A stretch of DNA of 21,248 nt from a virus, in IMG/VR virus record IMGVR_UViG_3300047171_000146, positions 1-21,248 of that record, one strand, 5' to 3'. Positions 1-6,515 of the stretch are shown piece by piece (the stretch's first letter is position 1; each line of letters begins with the position of its first letter). A program made the translations under genes and the position numbers. The notes under the pieces were generated by a model. That model worked only from the letters and a program-made list of their open reading frames with translations. It had not been told where the DNA came from and made no database searches.

Positions 1-723
1 CTACAGATCGTGAATCAACAGACACACCCTCCCGGCGATGTGGTCCGACGGCATCTCATCCGGCCCGACCGCGATCAACTGCACCGCGCACTCCATCGCC
101 GAGGGCCGCAGCACCAGCCAGCCCTCGGCAAACTCAACATAACGAAGCAGAAGCCCCGCGCCATGGCGGACCGCATACAGCGTCGGCTCGTGCGCCCGGT
201 ACGGTGCCAGCGAGTTGTAATGCCGGTCGATCACCGCAATCGTCCCCGAAGCCAGCACCGGCTCCATCGCCGCCGCCTGCTGCGCGTCCAGCCGCAGCGC
301 CACGAAGCGCTGCCATCCCGCGGTCCGCCGCGACGGCCGCGCCCGGTTGTCCAGCAGGCGGGACGCGGCCACCGGCAGCGCTTCGATGACCGCCGCCCTG
401 ATCTCCCCCTCCTCCGCCGCCGCCGACGGCGACACGATCGGCACCAGCGCAATCTCCTCCCCCGGCGCGGTCTCCGCCGGCGCCCCAACCTCCGCCCCGG
501 CCGAGACCGCTACCGGCAGAATCTCTTCCACCGTCAGCCCCTGCGCCGCCAGCACCCTGTCCAGCCCCTCCATCGACAACGCCCGCTTGCGGTTCAGGAA
601 GTTCGAGATGTGCGCCTGCTGAAAGCCCGTCTGCTGCGCCAGCCGCGTTCCGGTCAGGTCGCCGCTCTCAATGCGGCGAAGGACTTCAAGACGCAGCAGT
701 TCATGAAGATCCTGAAAGTTCAT
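1..723 (-). CDS. XRE-type repressor with S24/LexA-like C-terminal domain lacking the catalytic serine
   Basis: A 240-residue DNA-binding regulator, probably the phage repressor. Residues about 22-60 form a Cro/CI-type helix-turn-helix (TGTRLAQQTGFQQAHISNF). An Ala/Pro/Glu-rich linker (about 71-110) leads to a C-terminal domain (about 138-240) resembling the S24 fold of LexA and CI. In self-cleaving members a serine precedes the Met-Glu-Pro motif; here it is Ala152 before M153-E154-P155, and the region where the catalytic lysine is expected reads LLLRYV (Arg194). It should therefore not autocleave in the usual way. The start is the ATG at 721-723 with an AAGGA just upstream. It diverges from the structural genes and faces a promoter with an inverted repeat at about 866-888. 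DNA binding is well supported; regulation of this phage is inferred. Confidence 0.75.
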   Translation of the reverse strand: MNFQDLHELLRLEVLRRIESGDLTGTRLAQQTGFQQAHISNFLNRKRALSMEGLDRVLAAQGLTVEEILPVAVSAGAEVGAPAETAPGEEIALVPIVSPSAAAEEGEIRAAVIEALPVAASRLLDNRARPSRRTAGWQRFVALRLDAQQAAAMEPVLASGTIAVIDRHYNSLAPYRAHEPTLYAVRHGAGLLLRYVEFAEGWLVLRPSAMECAVQLIAVGPDEMPSDHIAGRVCLLIHDL

Positions 724-1211
724 TCCTTGGGAGTTTCCTTGAAATAGCTGACAGACGAATTCTTCGACGATTTGTTAAAGCGGCATGTCAATCTGCAATG
801 ATGCATCCGCCATAATGCCACGTTTCAAAGTTTTTATCTCATTTCTTCCCGTTTTGAAATAACTTCTTGACTTTTATTTTGTCAAAAGCTATAACCGGAA
901 AACTTCGTGCTGGCTAACGGCCACATTGCCTGCGTGTCCCGACACACGCTCGCAATCCGCCGCGCCGCCAGGACGGGCCTCGCCCTTGCAGGGCTTTGAT
1001 CCACCTCTCCCCCGCGTGATGTCTCACGAAGTCCTGCGAAGTGAAAGAGAAGTCCAGTCCAAGCGGTTCCGGTCCATGACGTCGCCGCAGCGCGACGCAC
1101 CCCTGGGCCCGCTTCCCAACAATCCGGGCACGTCCGTTCGACCCCTGAAAAACTCCGAGACTTCGCCCGGAGAGAAAAACCTGGAGCTGCCCCTCCAGAG
1201 AGGACCCCAAT
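724..1211. other. divergent control region with promoter, inverted repeats and long 5' leader
   Basis: The left half is much more AT-rich than the surrounding DNA and holds the rightward promoter at 867-895. Candidate operators are TTTCAAA at 823-829 facing TTTGAAA at 853-859, CTTGAC facing GTCAAAAG over the -35 box, and a small CGAA/TTCG dyad at 756-766 before the repressor gene. From about 900 to 1211 the DNA is GC-rich with no convincing gene. Two small hairpins (CTCCG 1153-1157 with CGGAG 1168-1172; CTGGAG 1181-1186 with CTCCAG 1193-1198) lie directly before the ribosome-binding site of the next gene. Confidence 0.55.
867..895 (+). promoter_or_regulatory. sigma70-type rightward promoter
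   Basis: TTGACT at 867-872 and TATAAC at 890-895 are separated by exactly 17 bp, a near-consensus arrangement in an AT-rich patch. It points at the CxxC/sigma-like gene pair and lies opposite the divergent repressor. An inverted repeat (CTTGAC, then GTCAAAAG) overlaps the -35 and spacer and is a plausible operator. The transcript would have a leader of about 300 nt. Confidence 0.65.
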
Positions 1212-1526
1212 ATGAACACCTTGCGTGTGGAATTGAAGATATGCGAAGGATGCGGCGTGCTTTGGCTCCGCTCCGGAAAGACAGATGGCGCTTACTGCAG
1301 GGGATGTGCGGCCCGGTTAGCGGAGTTCCCCGCTCCCAACCCGGGCAGGTTCCACAACCGGCGCGTGCGGCTGGCCGGATCGCCCAGGTCCCGGACACGG
1401 CGCAGACCGTGCCGGCAAGTCGGCCCGGCCGATGCGATCGTCCAGCCCCAGCCGGTCATCGACCAGCCCTGGCCGGTGATTGACCCGCCCTGGCCGGTGA
1501 TTGATTGGACCGGAGGTGCCGATTGA
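1212..1526 (+). CDS. small CxxC/CxxC protein with PVID heptad repeats
   Basis: A 104-residue protein. The N-terminal third has Cys11-x2-Cys14 and Cys29-x2-Cys32, a likely zinc-ribbon/knuckle. The middle (about 46-70) is Arg-rich. The C-terminus has three exact-length heptads (QPQPVID, QPWPVID, PPWPVID; residues 78-98) encoded by a 21-bp tandem repeat at 1443-1505. The ATG follows AGAGAGGA with good spacing. Its TGA overlaps the TTG start of the next gene, so the two are probably translationally coupled. It resembles, from memory, small hypothetical proteins of Acidobacteriota. As the first gene after the promoter it may be a regulatory accessory of the sigma-like protein; that is inference only. 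Confidence 0.65.
   Translation: MNTLRVELKICEGCGVLWLRSGKTDGAYCRGCAARLAEFPAPNPGRFHNRRVRLAGSPRSRTRRRPCRQVGPADAIVQPQPVIDQPWPVIDPPWPVIDWTGGAD
1443..1505 (+). repeat. 21-bp tandem repeat, 3 copies, in frame
   Basis: Copies at 1443-1463, 1464-1484 and 1485-1505 each encode a seven-residue unit ending PWPVID or PQPVID. The last two copies differ at only a few bases. The unit length is a multiple of three, so copy-number change would keep the frame. Confidence 0.85.
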
Positions 1527-2074
1527 GCGCCGCCGCGGTGCAGTTGCTTCCCTGGGTACAGGCCAGCATCGCTCCCCCCTGCCACCCGAACGCTCCTCGC
1601 CGCCTGCCTCAGCCTGCGGCCGAGCCTGTTCGCAACCGGCCCCGCCCCGTCTCCCCGGAGCTCGCCTTCTACCGCAAGTACACCGAGGCGATCCTGCGCC
1701 GCTACGTCTCAATGTCGATGGAGTCCGGCCGCGTGCCCTCGCTCCTCGGCAAGGAGATGTTCCGCGGCAAGGTCACTCACTACCAGGTGCAGGGCTTCGA
1801 CGACGTGGTCATCTTCATCCACGACATCGAGGCCTGCATCGGCAAGCTCGACGACGACCAGCAGTGGCTCATCCGCCGCATCGCTCTCCAGCAGTACACC
1901 CAGCAGGAGGCCAGCCACATGCTCGGCCTCAAGCGCCAGACCATCATCCGCCGTTACAACGACGCGATGAACCGTCTGACGGCAATCCTGCTGGAGGTGA
2001 GGCTGCTCGAGCCGTTTGTCGCCTGCGAAACCTCCCGGCAAAATTCTTGTCAAGAGGGCGGCGCTTGCGAGTAG
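1523..2074 (+). CDS. sigma-70 region 4-like transcription regulator
   Basis: A 183-residue protein using the TTG at 1523, chosen because GGAGG at 1512-1516 sits 6 bp before it and because it overlaps the preceding stop as TTGA. An earlier in-frame TTG at 1505 has no such ribosome-binding site. Residues 1-45 are Pro/Ala-rich. Residues about 47-160 are the conserved part: a helical segment (YRKYTEAILRRYV), then about 109-158 a sigma-region-4-like helix-turn-helix (LDDDQQWLIRRIALQQYTQQ, then LGLKRQTIIRRYNDAMNRL). It lacks region 2, so it is probably not a full sigma factor but a sigma-like or late-gene activator of the kind many phages carry. A strong terminator lies about 100 bp downstream. The DNA-binding call is solid; its target promoters are unknown. 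Confidence 0.7.
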   Translation: MSAAAVQLLPWVQASIAPPCHPNAPRRLPQPAAEPVRNRPRPVSPELAFYRKYTEAILRRYVSMSMESGRVPSLLGKEMFRGKVTHYQVQGFDDVVIFIHDIEACIGKLDDDQQWLIRRIALQQYTQQEASHMLGLKRQTIIRRYNDAMNRLTAILLEVRLLEPFVACETSRQNSCQEGGACE

Positions 2075-2170
2075 CTCGTAAGTAATTCATTCCAAGCCGT
2101 TTGCGCGAAAATCTTTTTTGGACAAAGGATCGTGCGCACTTGGTATTCTTGAAATGTAAGTAAGAAATGA

Positions 2171-2209
2171 ACGGGAGAGTGCCTTCGGGCAGCTCTCCCG
2201 TTTCTGTTT
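2171..2209 (+). terminator. rho-independent terminator after the sigma-like gene
   Basis: The stem runs ACGGGAGAG plus TGCC, with a TTCG tetraloop, then GGCA plus CTCTCCCGT, giving 13 pairs with one bulged base. It is followed by TTTCTGTTT at 2201-2209. It closes the repressor-facing early unit. Confidence 0.8.
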
Positions 2210-2233
2210 CCAGGGAGCCTCGCCGCCCGATTC

Positions 2234-2450
2234 AAGAAGCCGTCATCCCGACCGAAGCCACGCGAACCTGTTGAACCTGTTGAAAAAGCGTCATCTCGAC
2301 CGCAGCAAGCGAACCTGTTAAAAAAGCCGTCATCTCGACCGCAGCCACGCTCTACCACCCCGGCGAACGCACCTGTTCGCGGGGTGGTAGAGCGTGGCGG
2401 AGTGGAGAGACCCCCGCATTTCGCCTTTGTCCTTGCCTCACTCGCGCACT
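2234..2450. repeat. intergenic repeat cluster with long hairpin
   Basis: Three imperfect units of about 32-50 bp each carry GCCGTCATCTCGACCG (or GCGTCATCTCGACCG / GCCGTCATCCCGACCG) near the start; the first two end in GAACCTGTT. They run from about 2234 to 2352. They lead into a hairpin whose 18-bp arms (2345-2362 and 2380-2397) are perfect complements, extended by CGAAC/GTTCG inside the loop. It is followed by GGAGTGGAGAGACCCCC. I recall this as a dispersed repeat of Acidobacteriota chromosomes. It is non-coding; the gap 2075-2546 contains this cluster and the terminator and nothing else I can support. Confidence 0.75.
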
Positions 2451-2546
2451 TCGCAACCAATAGCCGGGATCTCACAGCCCCGGCCCCGGCGTGACTCTCT
2501 TCAATCAGCTCCAGCCCGCCCTCGGGACGAAGGAAAGGAGGAAAGA

Positions 2547-3014
2547 ATGAGCAGCAATCACGACGGCCACGCATCGGCCGGAACCGCACCCGCAACTCCG
2601 TCCGTCCCGTCAGATAAGCCGCCGATCAAGCCGCCCAGCCCGAAGCACTGCCGCAACTTCATCCGCCGCCAGACCGCCGATGCCATGCCCAAGATCGTCG
2701 AGACCTTCGTCAAGAAGGCGGAGGAGGGAAGCGTCCCCCACTTCACCTCGCTGGCCAAGGTAGGCGGCTTCGACCAGCGGAAAGGCGCTCCAGAGACGAA
2801 GAAGCGCAAGACACGTTCCCTCGCCCGCCAGCTGCTGGACGAGGTCGAGCGCTACGAAGCCCGGCTGCAGGCGGAGAAGGATGCCGAAGCCGCCCAAACC
2901 GGCAACCAGATCGACAGCCAGACCGATAGCCAGACCGATAGCCAGACCGATAGCCCAACCGGCAACCGGACCGACAACTGGACCGACAACCCCGGCCCAC
3001 AGGAGCACTCATGA
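2547..3014 (+). CDS. conserved hypothetical phage protein with QTDS repeats
   Basis: A 155-residue protein. The ATG at 2547 is preceded by AAAGGAGG at ideal spacing; upstream in-frame codons run through the repeat cluster and are not credible. Residues 1-32 are Pro/Ser-rich. Residues 33-78 are the ordered, probably conserved core (NFIRRQTADAMPKIVETFVK, then GSVPHFTSLAKVGG). Residues 84-115 are highly charged helix. Residues 122-148 are QTDS/RTDN low-complexity repeats encoded by a 12-bp tandem at about 2913-2956. Its stop overlaps the next start (ATGA). Its place ahead of the protease and the core's similarity in style to small-terminase-associated DUF5681 proteins allow a small-terminase role, but no helix-turn-helix is visible and I do not claim it. 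Confidence 0.6.
   Translation: MSSNHDGHASAGTAPATPSVPSDKPPIKPPSPKHCRNFIRRQTADAMPKIVETFVKKAEEGSVPHFTSLAKVGGFDQRKGAPETKKRKTRSLARQLLDEVERYEARLQAEKDAEAAQTGNQIDSQTDSQTDSQTDSPTGNRTDNWTDNPGPQEHS
2913..2956 (+). repeat. 12-bp in-frame tandem repeat (QTDS)
   Basis: About three and a half copies of a unit reading AGCCAGACCGAT encode the residues SQTD. They continue as degenerate ACCGG-containing units to about 2990. The period is a multiple of three. Confidence 0.75.
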
Positions 3015-3661
3015 ACGAGACGGCATCAGCGCAACCGGCGCCAGCGCAAGTACGGGCCCACGGTCTTCGGTCCGCCGCGCGGGCGGCGCAGCCGCGCCCC
3101 GCAACCATGCAGCTGCGGGCGATGGCGGTCGAGTTCCCCGTCGTCCACGGGCATCCCAACCGGCTCCCCTTCGAGGGCGTCCTGACCCTCGTCGACCTGC
3201 CCAGCGACCGCGCCCCCAGCGGCGCCCGCGGCCACCGCGTCATCCTCACCCGCGCCGCCGCCGAAGCCGCCCTGCCCAGTCTGCTCGGCATGGCCGTCGA
3301 CTACAAGGACGGCTGGGACGGCCACGACGCCCGCCAGAAGTGCGGCATCATCACCGCCGCCCAGGTGGATGGGACCAGCCTCACCGTCGCCGGGTATCTC
3401 TTCGCCCGCGACTTCCCCGAGATGGAGCAGAAGGTCGGCGGCGTCGACGCGGCGGCCGGCGGCAAGGGCCAGATGGGCATGAGCTACGAGCTGGCCGACG
3501 CCCACGTCGCCGACATGCGCGCCCCCATCTGGACCCTCACCCGCGCCACCTTCACCGGCGCGGCCATCCTGCTGCGCGACAAGGCGGCCTACCGCGGCAC
3601 CAGCTTCCGCCTCTGCCGCCCCGGAATCTCCGGCCCCCGCCGCCTCGGACAGGCCACATAG
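3011..3661 (+). CDS. putative prohead maturation protease
   Basis: A 216-residue protein starting at an ATG that overlaps the previous stop by 4 bp. It probably cleaves scaffold and capsid protein during head maturation. Residues 1-35 are Ala-rich leader. The core (about 36-200) has GHP (47-49), GWDGHDA with His105, a hydrophobic block GTSLTVAGYLFARDFPEM, then GMSYEL with Ser158 and an FTGAAILL segment, followed by AAY-x2-T. A His then a Ser in an M-S-Y-E setting followed by the GAA block is the pattern I know from herpesvirus-fold capsid proteases. The identification rests on this and on position before scaffold and capsid genes. Its catalytic residues are inferred, not aligned. A C-terminal basic tail follows residue 200. 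Confidence 0.55.
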   Translation: MNETASAQPAPAQVRAHGLRSAARAAQPRPATMQLRAMAVEFPVVHGHPNRLPFEGVLTLVDLPSDRAPSGARGHRVILTRAAAEAALPSLLGMAVDYKDGWDGHDARQKCGIITAAQVDGTSLTVAGYLFARDFPEMEQKVGGVDAAAGGKGQMGMSYELADAHVADMRAPIWTLTRATFTGAAILLRDKAAYRGTSFRLCRPGISGPRRLGQAT

Positions 3662-3684
3662 CGGCGGCACAACGGCGACACAGC

Positions 3685-3842
3685 GGGTGTCCCACGTCTC
3701 GATTCTGAGACGTGGGCTCTCCACATCCCCACAACCGCTCGTAGCTTTCTGCCCCGGTCTCAAGCCCGTTCGTCCTGGCCGTCGAGATTGGGTGCCCCAC
3801 GTCTCGATTCTGAGACGTGGGCTCTCCACATCCCCACAACCG
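3685..3842 (+). repeat. palindrome family A, copies 1 and 2 (C-G variant), within a 53-bp duplication
   Basis: Two nearly identical 53-bp blocks (3685-3737 and 3790-3842, one early C/T difference). Each has a hairpin with arms CCCACGTCTC and GAGACGTGGG around loop GATTCT (3691-3716 and 3796-3821), then CTCTCCACATCCCCACAACC. Compared with other copies, the third-from-outside stem pair is C-G instead of T-A on both sides, a compensatory change. Confidence 0.9.
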
Positions 3843-3860
3843 TTTCAAGAAAGGAACCCC

Positions 3861-4244
3861 ATGAGCTTTATCAGCGTGTTGGAAAAGATTGGCAAGGAGT
3901 TTGCCAAGGGGCTGACCTGGGCGGTCAGCTATGCCGTTCCCGCGGAGAAACTCGCCGCGCTGCTCTTCCCCTCGGCCGCGCCCGCGCTTGGCACCGTCGT
4001 CACCGCGACGACCCTCATCCAGAACGCCGTCCTTCTGGTCGAGCAGAAGTACGCCGCCGCCGGCACCGCCAAGGGCACCGGGACGCAGAAGCTGGCTGAG
4101 GTCATCCAGCTCGCGGGTGACTCCGTCACCTCGCTGCTCGCCGCCGCCGGCATCAAGGCCGACACCGCCTACATCCAGAAGCTGGTCTCCGCGGTCGTCA
4201 GCATCCTCAACGTCCAGAGCGCGCAGGAACCGGCCGCGGCCTGA
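3861..4244 (+). CDS. small phage protein of unknown role, holin-like position only
   Basis: A 127-residue protein. The ATG at 3861 follows AAAGGA at good spacing; longer in-frame extensions read through the palindromes and are rejected. It is Ala/Val/Leu-rich and helical: an N-terminal amphipathic helix (FISVLEKIGKEFAKGL), a hydrophobic stretch (about 40-62, GTVVTATTLIQNAVLLVEQ), and a C-terminal part (about 74-117) with TGTQKLAEVIQ and AAGIKADTAYIQKLVSAVV. The latter resembles, in layout, the TG-x-EK and D-x3-I-x3-I pattern of LLH-type phage holins, but there is no clear transmembrane segment. It may equally be a capsid accessory. It lies alone between two repeat-bearing gaps, ahead of the scaffold-like gene. 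Function unassigned. Confidence 0.55.
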   Translation: MSFISVLEKIGKEFAKGLTWAVSYAVPAEKLAALLFPSAAPALGTVVTATTLIQNAVLLVEQKYAAAGTAKGTGTQKLAEVIQLAGDSVTSLLAAAGIKADTAYIQKLVSAVVSILNVQSAQEPAAA

Positions 4245-4305
4245 TCCACAGCACCGTCCCTTGCAGCGAAAGGGAATATCAACTGGCTCAAGCAACCGTA
4301 TGGCA

Positions 4306-4386
4306 GGGCCGAAGGCCCGGAGCTATACCAGCCTGGGGCAACGCCCCAGGTAACGGAGACCGGATCTTCGAGGGCTGAAGGCCCGA
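4306..4386 (+). repeat. palindrome family B, copy 1
   Basis: Three short hairpins in fixed order: GGGCCGAAGGCCCG (4306-4319), CCTGGGG/CCCCAGG around CAACG (4332-4350), and GGGCTGAAGGCCCG (from 4372). The linker before the second reads ATACCAG. The same three-part order recurs at about 6353, 9672 and 15394. Confidence 0.85.
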
Positions 4387-4447
4387 TCTATCCCCGATAC
4401 CGCAGCCAGGTTGATCTCATTCACCCAACAGAAGTCAGGAGGAACAG

Positions 4448-4846
4448 ATGGAAAGCGAAAACACTGAGATCCAAACCAGCACGGAAGAACTGATGGCCAA
4501 GCTGACCGCGCGTCTCGCGGCCGCCATCGAGCGGCTGGAGCGCGCGCTCCCGCAGCCAGCCATAGCAGCGGCTGGCGAGCCCGTCGGCCCCATCGTCGCC
4601 ATGGTCGAGGGCACCACCCGCGAGGCCGAACTCGCCCGCAAGCTGGCCGAGGCCGAGAAGACGATCGCCGAACTCCGCGCGTCCTCCACCCAGCGCGAAG
4701 GCCGCCGCACCCTGCCCGTCAGCCTGCTCGCCAAGCAGGACGGCGCCGCGCCCGAGCCCGCCGCGCTCGACGCCGCCCTCGCCAGCCTGAGCCTCGAGCA
4801 GCGTATCGCCGTCAAGGCGCAGCTCCTCCGCTCCGGCCTCGTCTAG
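4448..4846 (+). CDS. scaffold-like coiled-coil protein
   Basis: A 132-residue protein starting at an ATG with AGGAGG 5-10 bp upstream. Residues 10-38 are a predicted helix (EELMAKLTARLAAAIERLER). Residues about 56-80 form a second charged heptad-like helix (REAELARKLAEAEKTIAELR). The C-terminus (about 88-132) ends in a helical hook (LEQRIAVKAQLLRSGLV). Helical, charged, small proteins immediately before the capsid gene are commonly scaffolding proteins in HK97-like phages, and this also sits downstream of a putative protease. No family was recognised, so the role is positional inference. A tail-side or capsid-decoration role is the alternative. Confidence 0.5.
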   Translation: MESENTEIQTSTEELMAKLTARLAAAIERLERALPQPAIAAAGEPVGPIVAMVEGTTREAELARKLAEAEKTIAELRASSTQREGRRTLPVSLLAKQDGAAPEPAALDAALASLSLEQRIAVKAQLLRSGLV

Positions 4847-4958
4847 CCACACTCCGGCTTGTCGAACCACCACAATCCGGGCTGTCGAGTTACCACAAAT
4901 CCGGGCTGTCCAATGACCACAAATCCGGGTGCCCCATGTCTCGATTCTGAGACATGGG
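4847..4958 (+). repeat. flank-box tandem units and palindrome family A, copy 3
   Basis: From 4847 three or four units of about 24 bp carry CCACAA(A)TCCGGG followed by CTGTC. The last runs into a full family A palindrome (arms 4933-4942 and 4949-4958, loop GATTCT). The units equal the conserved 5' flank of the palindrome elsewhere, so this is an array of flank boxes with one intact hairpin. Confidence 0.8.
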
Positions 4959-5032
4959 ATCCCCGCCACGGATGCCTGGTTGAGATCGACACCTCCCACC
5001 CGCCCCAACCCTTCACCTCGAAAGGAACACCC

Positions 5033-6004
5033 ATGAACGCGAAGTTTACGGACCTCTACGCAACCGCAGACTACATCGGACCCGGCGCCATCGAAGTCCC
5101 CATCTACCAGACCGAGATCACCGACCTGGTCCGCCGCCGCGGCATCTTCGGCCAGCGCATCAAGCAGGTTCCCGCCACCGGCCATCCGTCGCGCTTCTTC
5201 GAAGAGACCGGCATCCCCGCGCCGACCGCCGCGAACGGCTTCGTCGACCCGCGCAACATCGTCGCCCCGGTCGTCACGCCCACCCGCGTCGAGCGCAGCG
5301 TCCCCCTCAAGGCCCTCGTCGCGCAGATCAACTACAACCTCTTCGACATCGAGCTCGGCCAGCAGCAGAGCCAGTTCGCCTACCTCCAGGCCAAGGACCT
5401 CACCGACACCATCGAGGGCGTCCTCCGCACCCACGATGTCGCACTCTGGAACGGCACCGACACCAGCCTCAGCACCCCGACCACCACGCAGTACTTCGGC
5501 GCCATCGGCCAGATCGTCGCCGGCGGCAACACCACCACCATCGGCACCACGGCCAGCATCGTCGACGGCCTCAAGTCCTCCGTCGCCTCAATGGTCGCCA
5601 ACAGCTCCTACGGCGTCCGCCCGACGGCCATCTACGCCAACCCCGTCCTGCTCGACCTCATCGACCGCGAGATGAAGACCGAGTTCAACGTCGTCCTGAA
5701 CACCCGCGTCATCGAGGGCGGCTTCACCGTCAAGACCCTCGCCACCCAGGCCGGCGAGCTGCCCCTCATCCCCGAGTGGACGCTCCCCTACACCGGCACC
5801 CCCGGCTCCGGCTCGGCCGTCCTTCCCGCCTACATCGTCACCGAGGACCTCATCGAGTACCACTGGCTCAGCGAACCCAACCCGCGCGTCTTCCAGCTCG
5901 GCGTCCCCGGCTCGCTCGCCTCGCAGTATGTGGTGGTGAAGTTCGGCGCGATCGTCGTCAAGGGTGCCAACTACGCGCACTACCAGGTCCTCGTCGACCG
6001 CTAA
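5033..6004 (+). CDS. major capsid protein, HK97-fold type
   Basis: A 323-residue shell protein. The ATG at 5033 follows AAAGGA at 5021-5026; in-frame extension upstream crosses a palindrome and lacks a start signal. The layout fits the HK97 fold: an N-terminal arm (1-75), a beta/E-loop-like region (about 76-125, RVERSVPLKALVAQINYNLF), a spine-helix region (about 116-138, AKDLTDTIEGVLRTHDVALW), and a P-domain helix with the typical pattern VDGLKSSVASMVANSS, then TAIYANPVLLDLIDREM (177-214). The C-terminal A-domain ends in VVVKFGAIVVKGANYAHYQV. Upstream protease and scaffold-like genes and downstream connectors support it. A terminator lies about 320 bp after the stop, so capsid mRNA may be separately ended. 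Confidence 0.8.
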   Translation: MNAKFTDLYATADYIGPGAIEVPIYQTEITDLVRRRGIFGQRIKQVPATGHPSRFFEETGIPAPTAANGFVDPRNIVAPVVTPTRVERSVPLKALVAQINYNLFDIELGQQQSQFAYLQAKDLTDTIEGVLRTHDVALWNGTDTSLSTPTTTQYFGAIGQIVAGGNTTTIGTTASIVDGLKSSVASMVANSSYGVRPTAIYANPVLLDLIDREMKTEFNVVLNTRVIEGGFTVKTLATQAGELPLIPEWTLPYTGTPGSGSAVLPAYIVTEDLIEYHWLSEPNPRVFQLGVPGSLASQYVVVKFGAIVVKGANYAHYQVLVDR

Positions 6005-6048
6005 GCGCAGGGAATAGGGAATAAGGAACCCGATCCCGGCGAGAATGC

Positions 6049-6080
6049 GGGTGCCCCATGTCTCGCTTCTGAGACATGGG
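6049..6080 (+). repeat. palindrome family A, copy 4
   Basis: GGGTGCC box then arms CCCATGTCTC (6055-6064) and GAGACATGGG (6071-6080). The loop is GCTTCT rather than GATTCT, so loop variation occurs with an unchanged stem. Confidence 0.9.
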
Positions 6081-6116
6081 CTTCCACATCTGCCGTAAAG
6101 CCGCGTCTTGCTTAAG

Positions 6117-6176
6117 GGCACGGCTTCAGCCGTGCCGTAAGCGATGCACTCTAACCGGCGGCTTTAGCCGCTGGGG
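6117..6176. repeat. two further short palindromes
   Basis: GGCACGGCTTCAGCCGTGCC at 6117-6136 is a near-perfect hairpin, and GGCGGCTTTAGCCGCTGG at about 6157-6174 is a weaker one. Both types recur as dispersed intergenic elements in genomes of this kind, from memory. Confidence 0.7.
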
Positions 6177-6195
6177 TATGCTCTTCGCCGTCGGC

Positions 6196-6227
6196 GGGTG
6201 CCCCATGTCTCGATTCTGAGACATGGG
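6196..6227 (+). repeat. palindrome family A, copy 5
   Basis: GGGTGCC box followed by arms 6202-6211 and 6218-6227 with loop GATTCT. It lies in the same gap as copy 4, about 147 bp away. The gap 6005-6515 otherwise holds the small palindromes, a terminator and family B copy 2, and no credible gene. Confidence 0.9.
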
Positions 6228-6320
6228 ACCGCCGAGAATCCCACTTGCCGATCACGTGACTGAGCGGTTGGTGCGCCGGATGGTCTCAGTTAGCCGGGCG
6301 AGCTGCTTGAACGCATCGGG

Positions 6321-6352
6321 AAGGGCTGCCTGCGGGCGGCCCTTCTGCTTTT
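6321..6352 (+). terminator. rho-independent terminator after the capsid gene
   Basis: AAGGGCTGCC and GGCGGCCCTT pair over 10 bp (one G-T wobble) around loop TGCG, followed by CTGCTTTT. It lies downstream of the capsid gene and upstream of the connector genes. Confidence 0.75.
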
Positions 6353-6434
6353 CGGGCCAAAGGCCCGACCCATACCAGCCTGGGGCAACGCCCCAGGAAC
6401 CCATGCAAGCAAGAGTTGAGGGCTGAAGGCCCGA
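6353..6434 (+). repeat. palindrome family B, copy 2
   Basis: CGGGCCAAAGGCCCG (6353-6367), CCTGGGG/CCCCAGG around CAACG (6379-6397), and GGGCTGAAGGCCCG (from 6420), in the same order and strand as the other copies. Confidence 0.85.
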
Positions 6435-6515
6435 CTTATCCTCTCACCACGTTCCGGGGCCGGCGAACTCTACCGGCCCCGATGCATTTCACCCCGCACA
6501 GAAAGGCGGACCCTC

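Noticed and set aside
926-1483. Rightward 185-codon open frame across the leader and the CxxC gene
   Set aside because: No ribosome-binding site, Pro/Arg-rich composition, and overlap with the better-supported CxxC gene in another frame.
2118-2149. TTGGAC and TATTCT as a promoter before the terminator
   Set aside because: The spacer is about 20 bp and any transcript would reach the terminator within about 50 nt.
3861-4244. Calling the small Ala-rich protein a holin
   Set aside because: Resemblance to LLH-type holins is only in layout and no clear transmembrane segment is visible.
4859-5032. Capsid-gene N-terminal extension
   Set aside because: It reads through the flank-box array and a palindrome; the ATG at 5033 has a proper AAAGGA site.
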